The notes under the pieces are model-generated. The model saw only the letters and a program-made list of their open reading frames with translations, was not told the origin of the DNA and did no database searches. This document shows positions 45,589 through 54,793 of a stretch of DNA of 64,000 nucleotides, in pieces. Positions within the stretch are counted from its first letter, which is position 1; the number at the start of each line of letters is the position of its first letter. The translations under genes were made by a program, and so were the position numbers. The DNA is from Bacteroidota bacterium (lineage in GTDB: Bacteria; Bacteroidota; Bacteroidia; Bacteroidales; WCHB1-69). The DNA is taken from positions 10,898 through 74,897 of the forward strand of contig JAEWNB010000069.1 of the NCBI GenBank assembly GCA_023392945.1, in the 5' to 3' direction.

Positions 45589-47340
45589 TTAGCGGGTTCT
45601 TCTGAAACTCCTCTCTGAGGAACTTTGTTTCTTTTTTTCTCCCGCCCTGAAACTTCGTTTATCATGAAAATTATATCGTGGTTTTTCCCCATCAATATTT
45701 CTCCCTGAATCTTCGACAACAGTTACTCTAAAATCATTACCACCATTGCGGTTAAAAGCTCCCAGTACTTTTGAAAGCTGATCGTCATAAATTTCAAAAA
45801 ATGAATTTTTGCTGCTTACTTCAATCTTGCCGACATTTATTTTCTCTTTGGTAGTAGTATTGATAATGTCTAATATCGACCTTGGAGAAGCATTCTGAGA
45901 CATTCCAACGTTTATCTTCAAGCGAACACGATTGCTACGCTGCGAAGAACGTTCGCCCTTCTTTTTGCCTTGTCGACCTTCTTTTTTATCATACTTATCA
46001 GATTTGTCACTTTCAAAAACATTGAGGTCCACGGCATCTTTGTAATACTCCAGAAATCGATTGAATTCCACTGAAACAAATCGTTTGATAATCTCATCCT
46101 TGTCCAGATATGCCAGCTTTTTGTATATCTGAGTTAAAAGAGGGTCTATCTGTTCATTATTGACCTGAACATTTTCCATTCGGTCAATAAGAAAGAAAAG
46201 TTGCCGTTTGCAGACTTCTATCCCGGAAGGAATTTGTTCCTGCTTAAACTCTTTCTGTACCAACTTCTCAATTTCGTGAAGTCTTCTTACTTCTTTGGTA
46301 TGAATAATAGAAATGGAGATTCCGGATTTATTGGCACGCCCGGTTCGACCGCTTCGGTGAGTATAAATCTCATTGTCATCAGGAAGATTATAGTTGATAA
46401 CATGAGTAAGGTCGCTGACATCAAGTCCTCGAGCAGCCACATCGGTTGCCACAAGAATCTGAAGATTGCGGAGACGGAACTTATTCATAACCAAATCTCT
46501 TTGCATCTGACTCAAATCACCGTGAAGCGCATCGGCATCATAGCCATCACGCATGAGTTTGTCGGCAATCTCTTTCGTTTCCTGACGGGTATGGCAAAAT
46601 ACGATTCCGTAAATGTCAGGATTCATATCCACAATACGTTTTAGCGCCAAGTAGCGGTTACGAGCCTGAACCACATAGTATTTGTGCTCAACATTTTCAG
46701 CACCTGCATTGCGGTTTCCGACAGATATTTCACAATATTGACTCATATATTTCTTGGCAATGTGAAATACAGGGGCAGGCATGGTAGCCGAAAATAACAG
46801 TGTGCGACGATCTTTGGGAGTAGTGCTTAAGATGGTCTCAATTGCGTCTTGGAAACCCATATTGAGCATTTCGTCAGCTTCGTCCAAGACTAAAAAAAGA
46901 ATATTGTCAAGTTTTACTTTTTTACGTTCAATAAAATCTATCAAACGACCGGGAGTTGCCACCAAAATTTGTGGCTTTTGTTCAAGTTGACGCATCTGCG
47001 TAACGATGCTTTCTCCACCGTATACGGGAACAACCTTAATTGCAGGCATTAACTGTGAATAGCTTTTTAAGTCATTGGATATCTGAACACAAAGTTCGCG
47101 TGTAGGCGCTAATATCAGAGCCTGAATAGATTGATTGTCAGGATCTACCATATTTAAGATAGGTAAGCCAAAGGCTGCTGTTTTACCGGTTCCGGTTTGG
47201 GCCATAGCTACCAAATCGGTAGTTTCGTTCATAATAAAGGGGATTACCTGCTCCTGAATAGGCATAGGTAATTCGTAACCGAGTCCGGTTACTGCTGTCA
47301 GGATTTCTTCTTGTAATCCTAAGTTTTGAAATGTTATCAT
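45589..47340 (-). CDS. deaD: DEAD-box RNA helicase with DbpA-like RNA-binding domain
   Basis: 583 residues. Motifs: Q-motif region PMPIQEQVIPF, motif I AQTGTGKTAAFGLP, motif Ia PTRELCVQ, motif II VLDEADEMLNMGF, motif III SAT, motif VI HRSGRTGRANKSG. After the helicase core come a linker of ~80 residues with a Lys-rich stretch, a DbpA-type RNA-binding domain (VRLKINVGMSQNASPRSILD, FFEIYDD) and a basic tail rich in Arg and Ser. Family role: RNA remodelling, ribosome assembly and cold adaptation. The leader (~130 bases) is structured and has an inverted repeat next to the start codon. Confidence 0.93.
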   Translation of the reverse strand: MITFQNLGLQEEILTAVTGLGYELPMPIQEQVIPFIMNETTDLVAMAQTGTGKTAAFGLPILNMVDPDNQSIQALILAPTRELCVQISNDLKSYSQLMPAIKVVPVYGGESIVTQMRQLEQKPQILVATPGRLIDFIERKKVKLDNILFLVLDEADEMLNMGFQDAIETILSTTPKDRRTLLFSATMPAPVFHIAKKYMSQYCEISVGNRNAGAENVEHKYYVVQARNRYLALKRIVDMNPDIYGIVFCHTRQETKEIADKLMRDGYDADALHGDLSQMQRDLVMNKFRLRNLQILVATDVAARGLDVSDLTHVINYNLPDDNEIYTHRSGRTGRANKSGISISIIHTKEVRRLHEIEKLVQKEFKQEQIPSGIEVCKRQLFFLIDRMENVQVNNEQIDPLLTQIYKKLAYLDKDEIIKRFVSVEFNRFLEYYKDAVDLNVFESDKSDKYDKKEGRQGKKKGERSSQRSNRVRLKINVGMSQNASPRSILDIINTTTKEKINVGKIEVSSKNSFFEIYDDQLSKVLGAFNRNGGNDFRVTVVEDSGRNIDGEKPRYNFHDKRSFRAGEKKKQSSSERSFRRTR

Positions 47341-47349
47341 AAAATTTGT

Positions 47350-47403
47350 TTACACGTCCACTGTATTTTCTCGAAAATTCCTTATCGTTATTTTGACGTG
47401 TAA
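47350..47403 (-). repeat. Inverted repeat in the deaD leader, adjacent to the start codon
   Basis: TTACACGTC (47350-47358) and GACGTGTAA (47395-47403) are perfect 9-base complements with 36 bases between. On the minus-strand mRNA the stem ends 9 bases before the deaD ATG. A second small hairpin (AAAGGC-ACT-GCCTTT, 47416-47430) lies just upstream. Confidence 0.6.
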
Positions 47404-47479
47404 GCTATTGTTAGCAAAGGCACTGCCTTTAGAATTTGAACAAGGGAATACGTTTTCGACGTCCGTTTTAAATTGGCGG

Positions 47480-47487
47480 CAAAGGTA
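47480..47487 (-). promoter_or_regulatory. -7 box (TACCTTTG on minus) for deaD
   Basis: Plus-strand CAAAGGTA. Transcription from here gives a leader of roughly 130 bases carrying both hairpins. From here to the corA promoter (about 47488-47678) I see nothing else. Confidence 0.5.
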
Positions 47488-47678
47488 CACTTTTTTTCCA
47501 TATAAAAATGTCCTGTTATCAATGCAAATTTTAATAGCCGACATTTATGTCATTATCTTATTTATCAGGGCGTTCCGGATCGCTCCAATCACTAACGCAA
47601 AGTAATTTGGAATGATTACGGATTTTAAATAAAGAATTTCTTTTTCATCTCATGTTAAAAAAACATCATTTTTTTTTA

Positions 47679-47686
47679 TACATTTG
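47679..47686 (+). promoter_or_regulatory. -7 box (TACATTTG) for corA
   Basis: Matches TAnnTTTG, 70 bases before the ATG. Confidence 0.45.
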
Positions 47687-47743
47687 CACGTCAAAAAAAA
47701 ATTGATTTAACGGAATGTAGAAATTAGTATTTTTCCAAAGAGG

Positions 47744-47751
47744 AAAGGAGG
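47744..47751 (+). promoter_or_regulatory. Strong Shine-Dalgarno (AAAGGAGG) of corA
   Basis: AAAGGAGG lies 5 bases before the corA ATG. Nearly all other genes in this window lack such a site, as is normal for Bacteroidota, so it stands out and confirms the start. Confidence 0.7.
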
Positions 47752-47756
47752 TTTAG

Positions 47757-48668
47757 ATGGTTGATACCATTAGTTTTGGGACGCTAAAATGGCACCATAT
47801 TACAAATCCAACTGTTGAGGATTTGGATTTTTTAAGAGATAACTTCCATTTTCACCCCTTGGATATTGATGACTGCTCCAGTTTTGTTCAACGTCCCAAA
47901 ATTGACATCTACGATGATTATTTCTTTTTAGTTCTCCATTTCCCTTTATTGGACAAACGAACTAGTTTGGTCAAAACAGAAGAAACTAAAATATTCTGGG
48001 GACAGGATTTTATTATCACGGTTGCCAATTCCCATTATGTGGTTCAGGATCTCTTTAACTTGATAAAACTTAATCCTGAAGAACTTGAAGAAGATGCGAT
48101 TAGCGGAACCAGTGATGCCATTTTATATAAAGTGCTTTACAGAATGATGAAAGAAACATTTCTTCTTGTAGAACGGATGGGCACTGAAATTGACTTTATT
48201 AACCGAGAGCTTTTTGAAGCTAAATCAGAGAAAATTATTGAACAGATTTCACGTTTTAGAAAAAATATAATTCAACTCAATACCATTTTTAAACCTCAAC
48301 TCCGACTATTTCATAAATTTGAATCCGGGGAAGTGAGAGGTTTTGCCGAAGATATGGAAGACTACTGGGGAAATATCCTTGACTTTTACCAAAAAATGTG
48401 GGATATGATTGACGACTACGGCGAATTGGTAGCAGGACTTTCCAATACTTTTGATTCTTTACAGGCAAATAAAACTAATGAAATCATGCGTGTTCTGACC
48501 ATTATTTCAACTATTGTACTGCCACTTACTTTTATAACCGGACTTTATGGAATGAATGTGAAACTTCCTTTCGGTCATTTGTCTTATGCTTTTTGGATAA
48601 TTATGGCTCTCTGTGTAGGCGTAATTATCGGCCTTCTTTTCTCTTTTCGCCGAAAAAGATGGATGTAA
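47757..48668 (+). CDS. corA: CorA-family divalent cation transporter
   Basis: 303 residues. Long N-terminal soluble domain (about 1-240) of the CorA type, with acidic helices (EELEEDAISGTSDAILYKVL, FRKNIIQLNTIFKPQLR). Two C-terminal helices: IISTIVLPLTFITGLYGMN ends with the signature YGMN, and FWIIMALCVGVIIGLLFSF is followed by basic residues. Imports Mg(II) (or Co/Ni) as a pentamer. Preceded by an unusually strong Shine-Dalgarno sequence. Confidence 0.94.
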   Translation: MVDTISFGTLKWHHITNPTVEDLDFLRDNFHFHPLDIDDCSSFVQRPKIDIYDDYFFLVLHFPLLDKRTSLVKTEETKIFWGQDFIITVANSHYVVQDLFNLIKLNPEELEEDAISGTSDAILYKVLYRMMKETFLLVERMGTEIDFINRELFEAKSEKIIEQISRFRKNIIQLNTIFKPQLRLFHKFESGEVRGFAEDMEDYWGNILDFYQKMWDMIDDYGELVAGLSNTFDSLQANKTNEIMRVLTIISTIVLPLTFITGLYGMNVKLPFGHLSYAFWIIMALCVGVIIGLLFSFRRKRWM

Positions 48669-48697
48669 TTTCTCTGTTTTTTTACCGATAACTCTCA

Positions 48698-49135
48698 ATG
48701 AAAAAACAATTTACAATCAAATTTAAACTGTTAGAGCTGGAACCTGACAATTTTCATATTATTATTAAGGGAAAAATTGAAAAAATTCCGGTTCATTTGG
48801 TAATAGATACCGGAGCATCACACAGTTGCTTTGACCTTAATTTTATTAAATCACTAAATCAAAATGCTCACATTACTGACAATGACGGAATGAATGTCGG
48901 GGTTGGAAGTTCCGATTTTGAGAGTAAAATTACCGTAATCCAGAATTTTAAAGTGGGTAATCTAAAAATTAATGATTACAAAGTAGTGCTTATTGATCTG
49001 GAAAACATAAATATGGCATATCGTTCTATTAAATTACCCGAAGTTCATGGAATTATCGGAGGAGATTTTCTTGCTAAACACTGTGCTTTGATAGATTACC
49101 ACGAAAAGAAATTGACCTTATGGAAGAACAACTGA
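48698..49135 (+). CDS. Clan AA (retropepsin-like) aspartic protease
   Basis: 145 residues, no signal peptide. The active-site strand is VHLVIDTGASHSCFD near residue 37, followed by GVGSSDFESKITVIQNFKVG and the C-terminal HGIIGGDFLAKHCALIDYHE. This is the single-lobe fold that acts as a dimer. The substrate is unknown. Its end overlaps ruvC by 16 bases, so the two are coupled. Confidence 0.88.
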   Translation: MKKQFTIKFKLLELEPDNFHIIIKGKIEKIPVHLVIDTGASHSCFDLNFIKSLNQNAHITDNDGMNVGVGSSDFESKITVIQNFKVGNLKINDYKVVLIDLENINMAYRSIKLPEVHGIIGGDFLAKHCALIDYHEKKLTLWKNN

Positions 49136-49671
49136 TATTGGGTATCGATCCCGGAACTACGATTATGGGCTATGCTTTGCTGAAAGTCAATTTCAAAAAA
49201 ACTGAAATGGTGGATTTGGGAGTGATTAAGATGTCCCGTTTACTTAATCAAAGTGAAAAACTAAAAAAAATATTTGAATCCACTGTTGAGATAATTGAAA
49301 AATATCATCCCACTCTTTTAGCCATTGAAGCTCCTTTTTTTGGGAAAGATGCTCAGTCAATGCTTAAATTAGGACGTGCTCAGGGAGTGGTCATTGCTGC
49401 CTGCATCCACAATGGCATGGAGGTATCTGAATACTTGCCGCGCAAAATAAAACAATCGATAACCGGAAACGGAAATGCAACCAAAGAGCAAGTAGCTGCC
49501 ATGCTTAAAAGAATGTATCCTATTCCGGAATGTTCAAATTATTATGATGCAACCGATGCTTTGGCTGTTGCAGTCTGTCATTTTCTACAAAATAAAATTA
49601 CCATTGGCGGGCAAAAACTCAGTGGATGGGAAAGTTTTATTTCCAAAAATAGTGATAGAATTCTTCCTTAA
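49120..49671 (+). CDS. ruvC: Holliday-junction resolvase RuvC
   Basis: 183 residues. LGIDPGTTIMGYAL holds the first catalytic Asp; LLAIEAPFFGKDAQSMLKLG the Glu; EYLPRKIKQSITGNGNATKE and YYDATDALAVAVCH the last acidic residues. Cleaves Holliday junctions as a dimer with RuvAB. It converges on the next gene, stops overlapping by 4 bases. Confidence 0.95.
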   Translation: MEEQLILGIDPGTTIMGYALLKVNFKKTEMVDLGVIKMSRLLNQSEKLKKIFESTVEIIEKYHPTLLAIEAPFFGKDAQSMLKLGRAQGVVIAACIHNGMEVSEYLPRKIKQSITGNGNATKEQVAAMLKRMYPIPECSNYYDATDALAVAVCHFLQNKITIGGQKLSGWESFISKNSDRILP

Positions 49672-50147
49672 AAAGTATATCTCACACTTGCGCAAGTAGC
49701 CCAGTCAAAAAACGGATAAGGTCCGCTTCTACTAAAGCTTGTCCCAAATCCGGGTCTTACATCTGCCTGTAAGGTTAAGGGAATTTTTGCAAATTTATAT
49801 TCTATTCCGCCAATAGCATTAAGACCTAGCTTGAAAGCGAAATCTATATAATAATAGCCAAATCCTAAACTTGCCCCACCCCCAACAAACCAGTACAGTC
49901 CAATATTCTTAATCTCTTTCTCAAACATCAAATTCGGGTTTAAGTCAAAAGTCCAATAATGTAAAAATTTAGTTCCACAATCTACCTGAAGAGAAAAATC
50001 ATCTAAAAGGAAAGTCTTATATGATACCCCATAATAGGATCCCACAACTCCTCCAATACTGTGTTTGTATGGAACTTGTGCCTGTAATGAAATCATAGAA
50101 GTTGTCATAATTGCCATAACAATAAGTAAAAAAGAAACTTTTTTCAT
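49668..50147 (-). CDS. Small outer-membrane beta-barrel-like protein
   Basis: 159 residues with a signal peptide (~1-23). The rest alternates polar and aromatic residues in short strands (GVVGSYYGVSYKTFLL, GLYWFVGGGASLGFGYYYID, LNAIGGIEYKFAKIPLTLQA) and ends ATCASVRYTF with a terminal Phe, typical of outer-membrane barrels. About eight strands fit. Function unknown. Confidence 0.75.
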   Translation of the reverse strand: MKKVSFLLIVMAIMTTSMISLQAQVPYKHSIGGVVGSYYGVSYKTFLLDDFSLQVDCGTKFLHYWTFDLNPNLMFEKEIKNIGLYWFVGGGASLGFGYYYIDFAFKLGLNAIGGIEYKFAKIPLTLQADVRPGFGTSFSRSGPYPFFDWATCASVRYTF

Positions 50148-50175
50148 CTTGATAAATTTTTAATTTGAATAAAAA

Positions 50176-51039
50176 TTAAAGTCTCTTTATAACTTTATGA
50201 GATTTAAATTTATTGTCCTTTTCAATAACTTTTAATCTCTTTTTCGTTTCCTCAGAAAAAAAAGAATCGGCAAACATTTCTTCCATATATTCTATGGCAT
50301 TGTCTCCCGGATGACAAAGATCCGAAGCATAAAAGCGATAATCCCGCAAATCATCCTGTATTATTTCATAAGAGGGAAAGTAGAATACTGTTTTATTGTC
50401 TACCATTTTATCAACTGCCAAATGCAAGATTGATTTGCTTAAGGTATTCTCATGAAAACCATCTCCCAAATGGCGCACGGGACTGACAGTAAATAGTACT
50501 TTCATTTCAGGATTATGATCTATTATCCATTCAAACAAAAAATCAAAAGAAGTCACTATTTCTTCAGTATCAAGACGGATTTTTTCAAATTCACGTGCTG
50601 GAATCTTATGACAATTTGAAACAATAATATTATTTTTTTTGTGCAAATAAGCATAACTTGTTCCAAAAGTAATAAAAAGGAAATTGGTGTTTTTGAGAAA
50701 GAGGTTTGTGTTTTTAAGTTGATTTTCAATGTTTTCTAAAAAAAGCAATTTATCAGGATTGGAAAATTTTCCGTGATGAGCAAAACTTATCCAATTTTCA
50801 TCATAAAAAGAGTAAAAAGTATCATTAAATAAATCAGGATTGATTGCCATTTTAAGAGCATTGACAATAGATGCAGGATTAAACAAAATGCCAAAAGGAT
50901 TTGATAAAACAGGAAACCCGTTATTTTTCAAATAATTGCCAATATGGTCTGAAAAACAAGAACCCATGAAAATAGATTTGCTTTCATATCCTACCAGAAA
51001 AGGATATTCAGGTCTTGGGATTTCCGTTCTGAATTTCAT
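50176..51039 (-). CDS. GSCFA-domain protein
   Basis: 287 residues. The family signature GSCFSDHIGNYLKNNGFPVL occurs near residue 26 after YPFLVGYESKSIFM. Later motifs: NPFGILFNPASI, FLFITFGTSYAYLH, KVLFTVSPVRHLGDGFHEN and YRFYASDLCHPGDNAIEYM. The pattern of GSCFS, then GTSYA, then DxxH (DLCH) fits an SGNH-like hydrolase arrangement. The substrate is unknown. It overlaps the helicase gene by 4 bases, so translation is coupled. Confidence 0.9.
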   Translation of the reverse strand: MKFRTEIPRPEYPFLVGYESKSIFMGSCFSDHIGNYLKNNGFPVLSNPFGILFNPASIVNALKMAINPDLFNDTFYSFYDENWISFAHHGKFSNPDKLLFLENIENQLKNTNLFLKNTNFLFITFGTSYAYLHKKNNIIVSNCHKIPAREFEKIRLDTEEIVTSFDFLFEWIIDHNPEMKVLFTVSPVRHLGDGFHENTLSKSILHLAVDKMVDNKTVFYFPSYEIIQDDLRDYRFYASDLCHPGDNAIEYMEEMFADSFFSEETKKRLKVIEKDNKFKSHKVIKRL

Positions 51040-53360
51040 TCTTTGGGTAAAATTAATTTTGCAAATTTAAGCAGCAACGTTTTTTCTCCAACGGTATCAA
51101 ATTTTATCACAGCTTTTTTATCCTGACCGGATCCTTCAGTACTTAATACATTGCCATATCCAAATTTAGCATGATAAATTCTTAAAGAGGGAAAGATATC
51201 TTCTATCATGGCATCTTTTCCAAATGAGCTCGGAGCCTCCACAATCTTACTTTTTATAACCCGATTTGAATCCGTCAACTTATTGATTGGAGTAAGGTTG
51301 TTTCTGTGGAAATTAAAATCCGAAGTTTGTCTTTCAAAGAATTCTTTTCCTGACGAAGCTTTGTGAGTTTGATTAATAAATTGAACCGGAATTTCATCAA
51401 TAAAGCGACTGTGTTCACAAAACTGAGGAGATCCATACTTATAGCGCATTTTGGAATGAGTAAGAGTTAATTGCTTCTTTGCACGGGTAATGGCAACATA
51501 AAAAAGACGACGTTCTTCTTCCAGTTCAGAGCGAGTTCCTAAAGAAAGGGATGAGGGAAAGAGATTTTCCTCCATTCCGGTAACAAAAACATAGTCAAAT
51601 TCCAATCCTTTGGCAGAGTGAATTGTCATTAATTTCACTTTATCCTGATTTATATCCCCACTGTTATCAACATCAGTCAATAAAGCAATACTATCAATAA
51701 ATCTATCTAATGAGGGAAAATAATCCTGAATTAATTCTCCTGTTTCTTCATTGAATTCACTTTCTGGTTCTCTTTCAGAAAACTCTTTCATTGAATCAAG
51801 AAGCCCTTCTACATTTTCTACTCTTTCCTTTTCTGTGATATCATCTTTTAAATCCTGCATTAAACCTGAGGTATAAGCAATATGCTTTCCCATCTCATAA
51901 GCATCTGTAGTAGTAATCATGGCTGAATAACCCTTGATACGCAGGGCAAAATCCTTAAGTTTTGCCTTAGTTGGCACATTAACATCCAAATTGTATTGGT
52001 CCGGATTTTCAATAATATTCCATATTCTTTGGTTGCTCTCGTTTGCCGTTACCAGAAGCTTGTCAATAGTGGTTGCGCCAATTCCACGTTGAGGGTAATT
52101 GATAATTCTAAGAAGTGATTCTTCATCATAGTGATTGATCGCTAAACGAAAATAGGCCAGGATGTTTTTTATCTCTTTTCTTTTATAAAAAGAGAGCCCT
52201 CCGTATATAACATAGGGAATATGTCGTTTTATCAAAGCTTCTTCCAATGCCCGCGACTGCGAATTTGTACGGTATAGAATTGCAAAATCGCTATTTTTGA
52301 GTTGATATGTAAATTTAAGTTCAAAAATAGTGCCCGCTACAAACTGAGCTTCATCTGAGTCGCTGTTTGATTGCACAATTTTAATCTTATCACCTTCCCC
52401 ATTTCCTGTCCATATTTCCTTATAAAGCTGATCTTTATTATTTTTGATGATGGCATTTGCGGCATTGACAATATTTTGAGTAGAACGATAATTTTGTTCA
52501 AGCTTTACGACTACCGCTTCAGGATAGTCTTTTTTAAAGCTCAGAATATTCTGGATGTTTGCACCGCGAAAGCCATAAATACTTTGGGCATCATCTCCCA
52601 CAACACAAATATTATGATGTGCTGCAGCCAGCTTTTTGATGATGATATACTGAGCAAAATTTGTATCCTGATATTCATCCACTAAAATATACTGAAAACG
52701 ATTTTGGTATTTATAGAGCATCTCAGGAAAATCTCTGAGCAAAACATTCATGTAATAAAGCAAATCGTCAAAATCCATCGCACTTGATTTCTTCAGTCGA
52801 TTATCATAACGAATAAAAATATCCCCAATAAGTGGGCGCCCGCATCTCACATCAGCCTCGATAATTTCATGACTGCTTGCATATTCCTGAGCAGAAAGCA
52901 GATTGGATTTTGCAGCAGAAATCCTACTCAAAATAATATTTGCCATGTAAAGTTTAGGGTCAAGATTCAGTTCTTTAACAATAGATTTAATCACCCCTTT
53001 TGAATCATCTGTATCATAAACGGTTAGATTTTTGGTATAACCAATTTTTTCACATTCCACTCTCAAAATCCTATAAAATACAGAGTGAAATGTTCCCATA
53101 GTGACAGATTTTGCCTGAGCATCTCCCACAAGATTAAAAATTCGTTCCTTCATTTCATTTGCAGCCTTATTTGTAAAAGTAAGGGCCAATATTCGATAGG
53201 GGTTGATACCTTGAGTCAGCATGTGAGCAATTCTATAGGTAAGCACTCTGGTTTTTCCTGATCCGGCACCTGCAATCACCATTAAAGGACCATCTATAAT
53301 TTTAACAGCCTCTTGCTGAGAATCATTTAAGTGAGTTAAAAAAAAATTCGGGGAGTTCAT
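51036..53360 (-). CDS. pcrA: UvrD/PcrA-family 3'-5' DNA helicase
   Basis: 774 residues. Motif I is VIAGAGSGKTRVLTYRIAHM, then LALTFTNKAANEMKER (Ia), ILVDEYQDTNFAQY (II), VVGDDAQSIYGFRGA (III), VKLEQNYRST (IV), KLMTIHSAKGLEFDYVFVTG (V) and LFYVAITRAKKQLTL (VI). The C-terminal ~50 residues form the family's small barrel (YHAKFGYGNVLSTEGSGQDK). Role: DNA repair, replication restart. Its -7 box is at 53380-53387. Confidence 0.95.
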   Translation of the reverse strand: MNSPNFFLTHLNDSQQEAVKIIDGPLMVIAGAGSGKTRVLTYRIAHMLTQGINPYRILALTFTNKAANEMKERIFNLVGDAQAKSVTMGTFHSVFYRILRVECEKIGYTKNLTVYDTDDSKGVIKSIVKELNLDPKLYMANIILSRISAAKSNLLSAQEYASSHEIIEADVRCGRPLIGDIFIRYDNRLKKSSAMDFDDLLYYMNVLLRDFPEMLYKYQNRFQYILVDEYQDTNFAQYIIIKKLAAAHHNICVVGDDAQSIYGFRGANIQNILSFKKDYPEAVVVKLEQNYRSTQNIVNAANAIIKNNKDQLYKEIWTGNGEGDKIKIVQSNSDSDEAQFVAGTIFELKFTYQLKNSDFAILYRTNSQSRALEEALIKRHIPYVIYGGLSFYKRKEIKNILAYFRLAINHYDEESLLRIINYPQRGIGATTIDKLLVTANESNQRIWNIIENPDQYNLDVNVPTKAKLKDFALRIKGYSAMITTTDAYEMGKHIAYTSGLMQDLKDDITEKERVENVEGLLDSMKEFSEREPESEFNEETGELIQDYFPSLDRFIDSIALLTDVDNSGDINQDKVKLMTIHSAKGLEFDYVFVTGMEENLFPSSLSLGTRSELEEERRLFYVAITRAKKQLTLTHSKMRYKYGSPQFCEHSRFIDEIPVQFINQTHKASSGKEFFERQTSDFNFHRNNLTPINKLTDSNRVIKSKIVEAPSSFGKDAMIEDIFPSLRIYHAKFGYGNVLSTEGSGQDKKAVIKFDTVGEKTLLLKFAKLILPKE

Positions 53361-53379
53361 ATAACGTTATTTAACGAAG

Positions 53380-53387
53380 CAAAAATA
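53380..53387 (-). promoter_or_regulatory. -7 box (TATTTTTG on minus) for pcrA
   Basis: Plus-strand CAAAAATA, 19 bases before the start codon. No good -33 element is seen. Confidence 0.5.
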
Positions 53388-53566
53388 GTCAAAAAAATCA
53401 TTGATGACATTCTTGAAAAAAAGTTAATTATTTAATGATTTCTATTTACAATTGGCAAAATAAGTAAATTAATTTTATTGTTGTTAACAGATTGTTGATA
53501 ACTTTTTTATAAACAATATAAAAATTAACTATTAAATTATTATTTTTGTTGCGGCATATTTGTTCA

Positions 53567-53662
53567 ATATACACAGTAACCGGAACTATCCCACCTCAAC
53601 ACGTACAAATCTATCCCACCTCATTTTGGCAATTACTCGTTTCCATCCGGTTACTGGTATAT
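53567..53662. repeat. 17-base inverted repeat enclosing a 13-base direct repeat
   Basis: The arms are ATATACACAGTAACCGGA (53567-53584) and TCCGGTTACTGGTATAT (53646-53662), complementary except for one extra A in the left arm. Between them CTATCCCACCTCA appears twice, at 53586-53598 and 53611-53623, 25 bases apart. A perfect -7 box (TATTTTTG, 53541-53548) lies just upstream on plus with no gene after it. It could be a MITE-like remnant, an IS end or a small structured RNA. The rest of the 53361-53673 gap is AT-rich with the pcrA promoter. Confidence 0.65.
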
Positions 53663-53673
53663 ATTTAAATAAA

Positions 53674-54771
53674 TCATAATCTATAGATTTTCCCGGGTTT
53701 GCATTCCACCACTCCTTTTAATTCGAGTCCCAATAAGAGTCCGGCAACTTTGGAGGGAGTTAATTCATTACAACATTGAATAATTTCATCAACAGAAATA
53801 TCTTGATGCATTTTAATGATTTTTACAATTTTTTCTTCGTTTTCATCCAGTTCAACAAAAAGCTCTCGTTGGACTGCTTTGGGAGGAGAAGAATTCCATC
53901 CCATCATTTCAATCAAATGTTCTCCCGAATTGAGCAGACAGGCAATATTGGAGCGAATCAACTCATGACATCCATCCTGAAGAGGGTTAAAGATTGAACC
54001 CGGAACAGCAAATACGTCTCTGTTATAAGAATGGGCCAGATAAGCCGTAATGACACTACCCCCTTTTTTGGCCGTTTCCACAACAATAGTAGCATCTGCC
54101 ATTCCGGCAATAATACGATTTCTTTTAGGAAAATTAATCTTGTCGGGAATCATATCATGCGGAAATTCAGAAATAATAGTTCCGCCATATTCAATAATGC
54201 GATTTGCCAGTTTGATATTTGAAGGTGGATATATAACCCCGAGTCCGGAGCCAAGAACTGCCACTGTATTCAAGCCGAAAGAGAGTGATTGTTCATGGGC
54301 CATAGTATCAATACCCATTGCCAGTCCACTTACCACAGAAATATCATATCCTGCTATTTCAGAAATTATTTTTTTCACAATATCACACCCATAATCAGAG
54401 GCACTCCGTGTTCCAACCACCGCCACAACTTTTGATCTATTAAAAAACCCATCTCCTTTATAATAAAACATATATGGAAAATCATTACAATTTTTGAGTC
54501 TTTTGGGATAATTTTCATCCGTAAAAAAACAAAGATTAACCCCATGTTTCTCTATCCATTTATATTCTTTCTCTGCAAGAGAATAAATTTTATCGGTAAG
54601 AACAGGTTTAAGTAGGGTTTTTCCTAAAATGTTTTTTCTAAAAAAAGAATTAGGGGAAGTTGCAAAAAGTGATTGTGCACTGCCACAATGTTGGATCAAT
54701 TTCTTTATTACTTTATTCCCTAAAGTATCTTGATATTGCAGCGCAATTCTGTAGAAGGTTTCGTCGAGCAT
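53674..54771 (-). CDS. dprA: DNA-processing protein DprA
   Basis: 365 residues from the ATG at 54771. The frame is open to 54828, but a -7 box at 54794-54801 lies inside that extension. The Rossmann-like domain has VVAVVGTRSASDYGCDIVKK, ISVVSGLAMGIDTMAHEQSL, NTVAVLGSGLGVIYPPSN and FPKRNRIIAGMADATIVVE, as in DprA. An N-terminal helix-hairpin region and a C-terminal winged helix (EEKIVKIIKMHQDISVDEII) flank it. Role: loads RecA on incoming single-stranded DNA. Confidence 0.94.
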   Translation of the reverse strand: MLDETFYRIALQYQDTLGNKVIKKLIQHCGSAQSLFATSPNSFFRKNILGKTLLKPVLTDKIYSLAEKEYKWIEKHGVNLCFFTDENYPKRLKNCNDFPYMFYYKGDGFFNRSKVVAVVGTRSASDYGCDIVKKIISEIAGYDISVVSGLAMGIDTMAHEQSLSFGLNTVAVLGSGLGVIYPPSNIKLANRIIEYGGTIISEFPHDMIPDKINFPKRNRIIAGMADATIVVETAKKGGSVITAYLAHSYNRDVFAVPGSIFNPLQDGCHELIRSNIACLLNSGEHLIEMMGWNSSPPKAVQRELFVELDENEEKIVKIIKMHQDISVDEIIQCCNELTPSKVAGLLLGLELKGVVECKPGKIYRL

Positions 54772-54793
54772 TGTTAGTAATTTATTAGTGTTA

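Noticed and set aside
46201..46644. Plus-strand open frame of 147 codons
   Set aside because: It is antisense to the conserved helicase core of deaD.
47350..47605. Two short overlapping open frames on opposite strands in the deaD-corA gap
   Set aside because: They show no conserved motif and coincide with the structured leader and promoter.
53586..53623. Direct repeats as a CRISPR array
   Set aside because: Only two copies of 13 bases with a 12-base gap, and no cas genes in the window.
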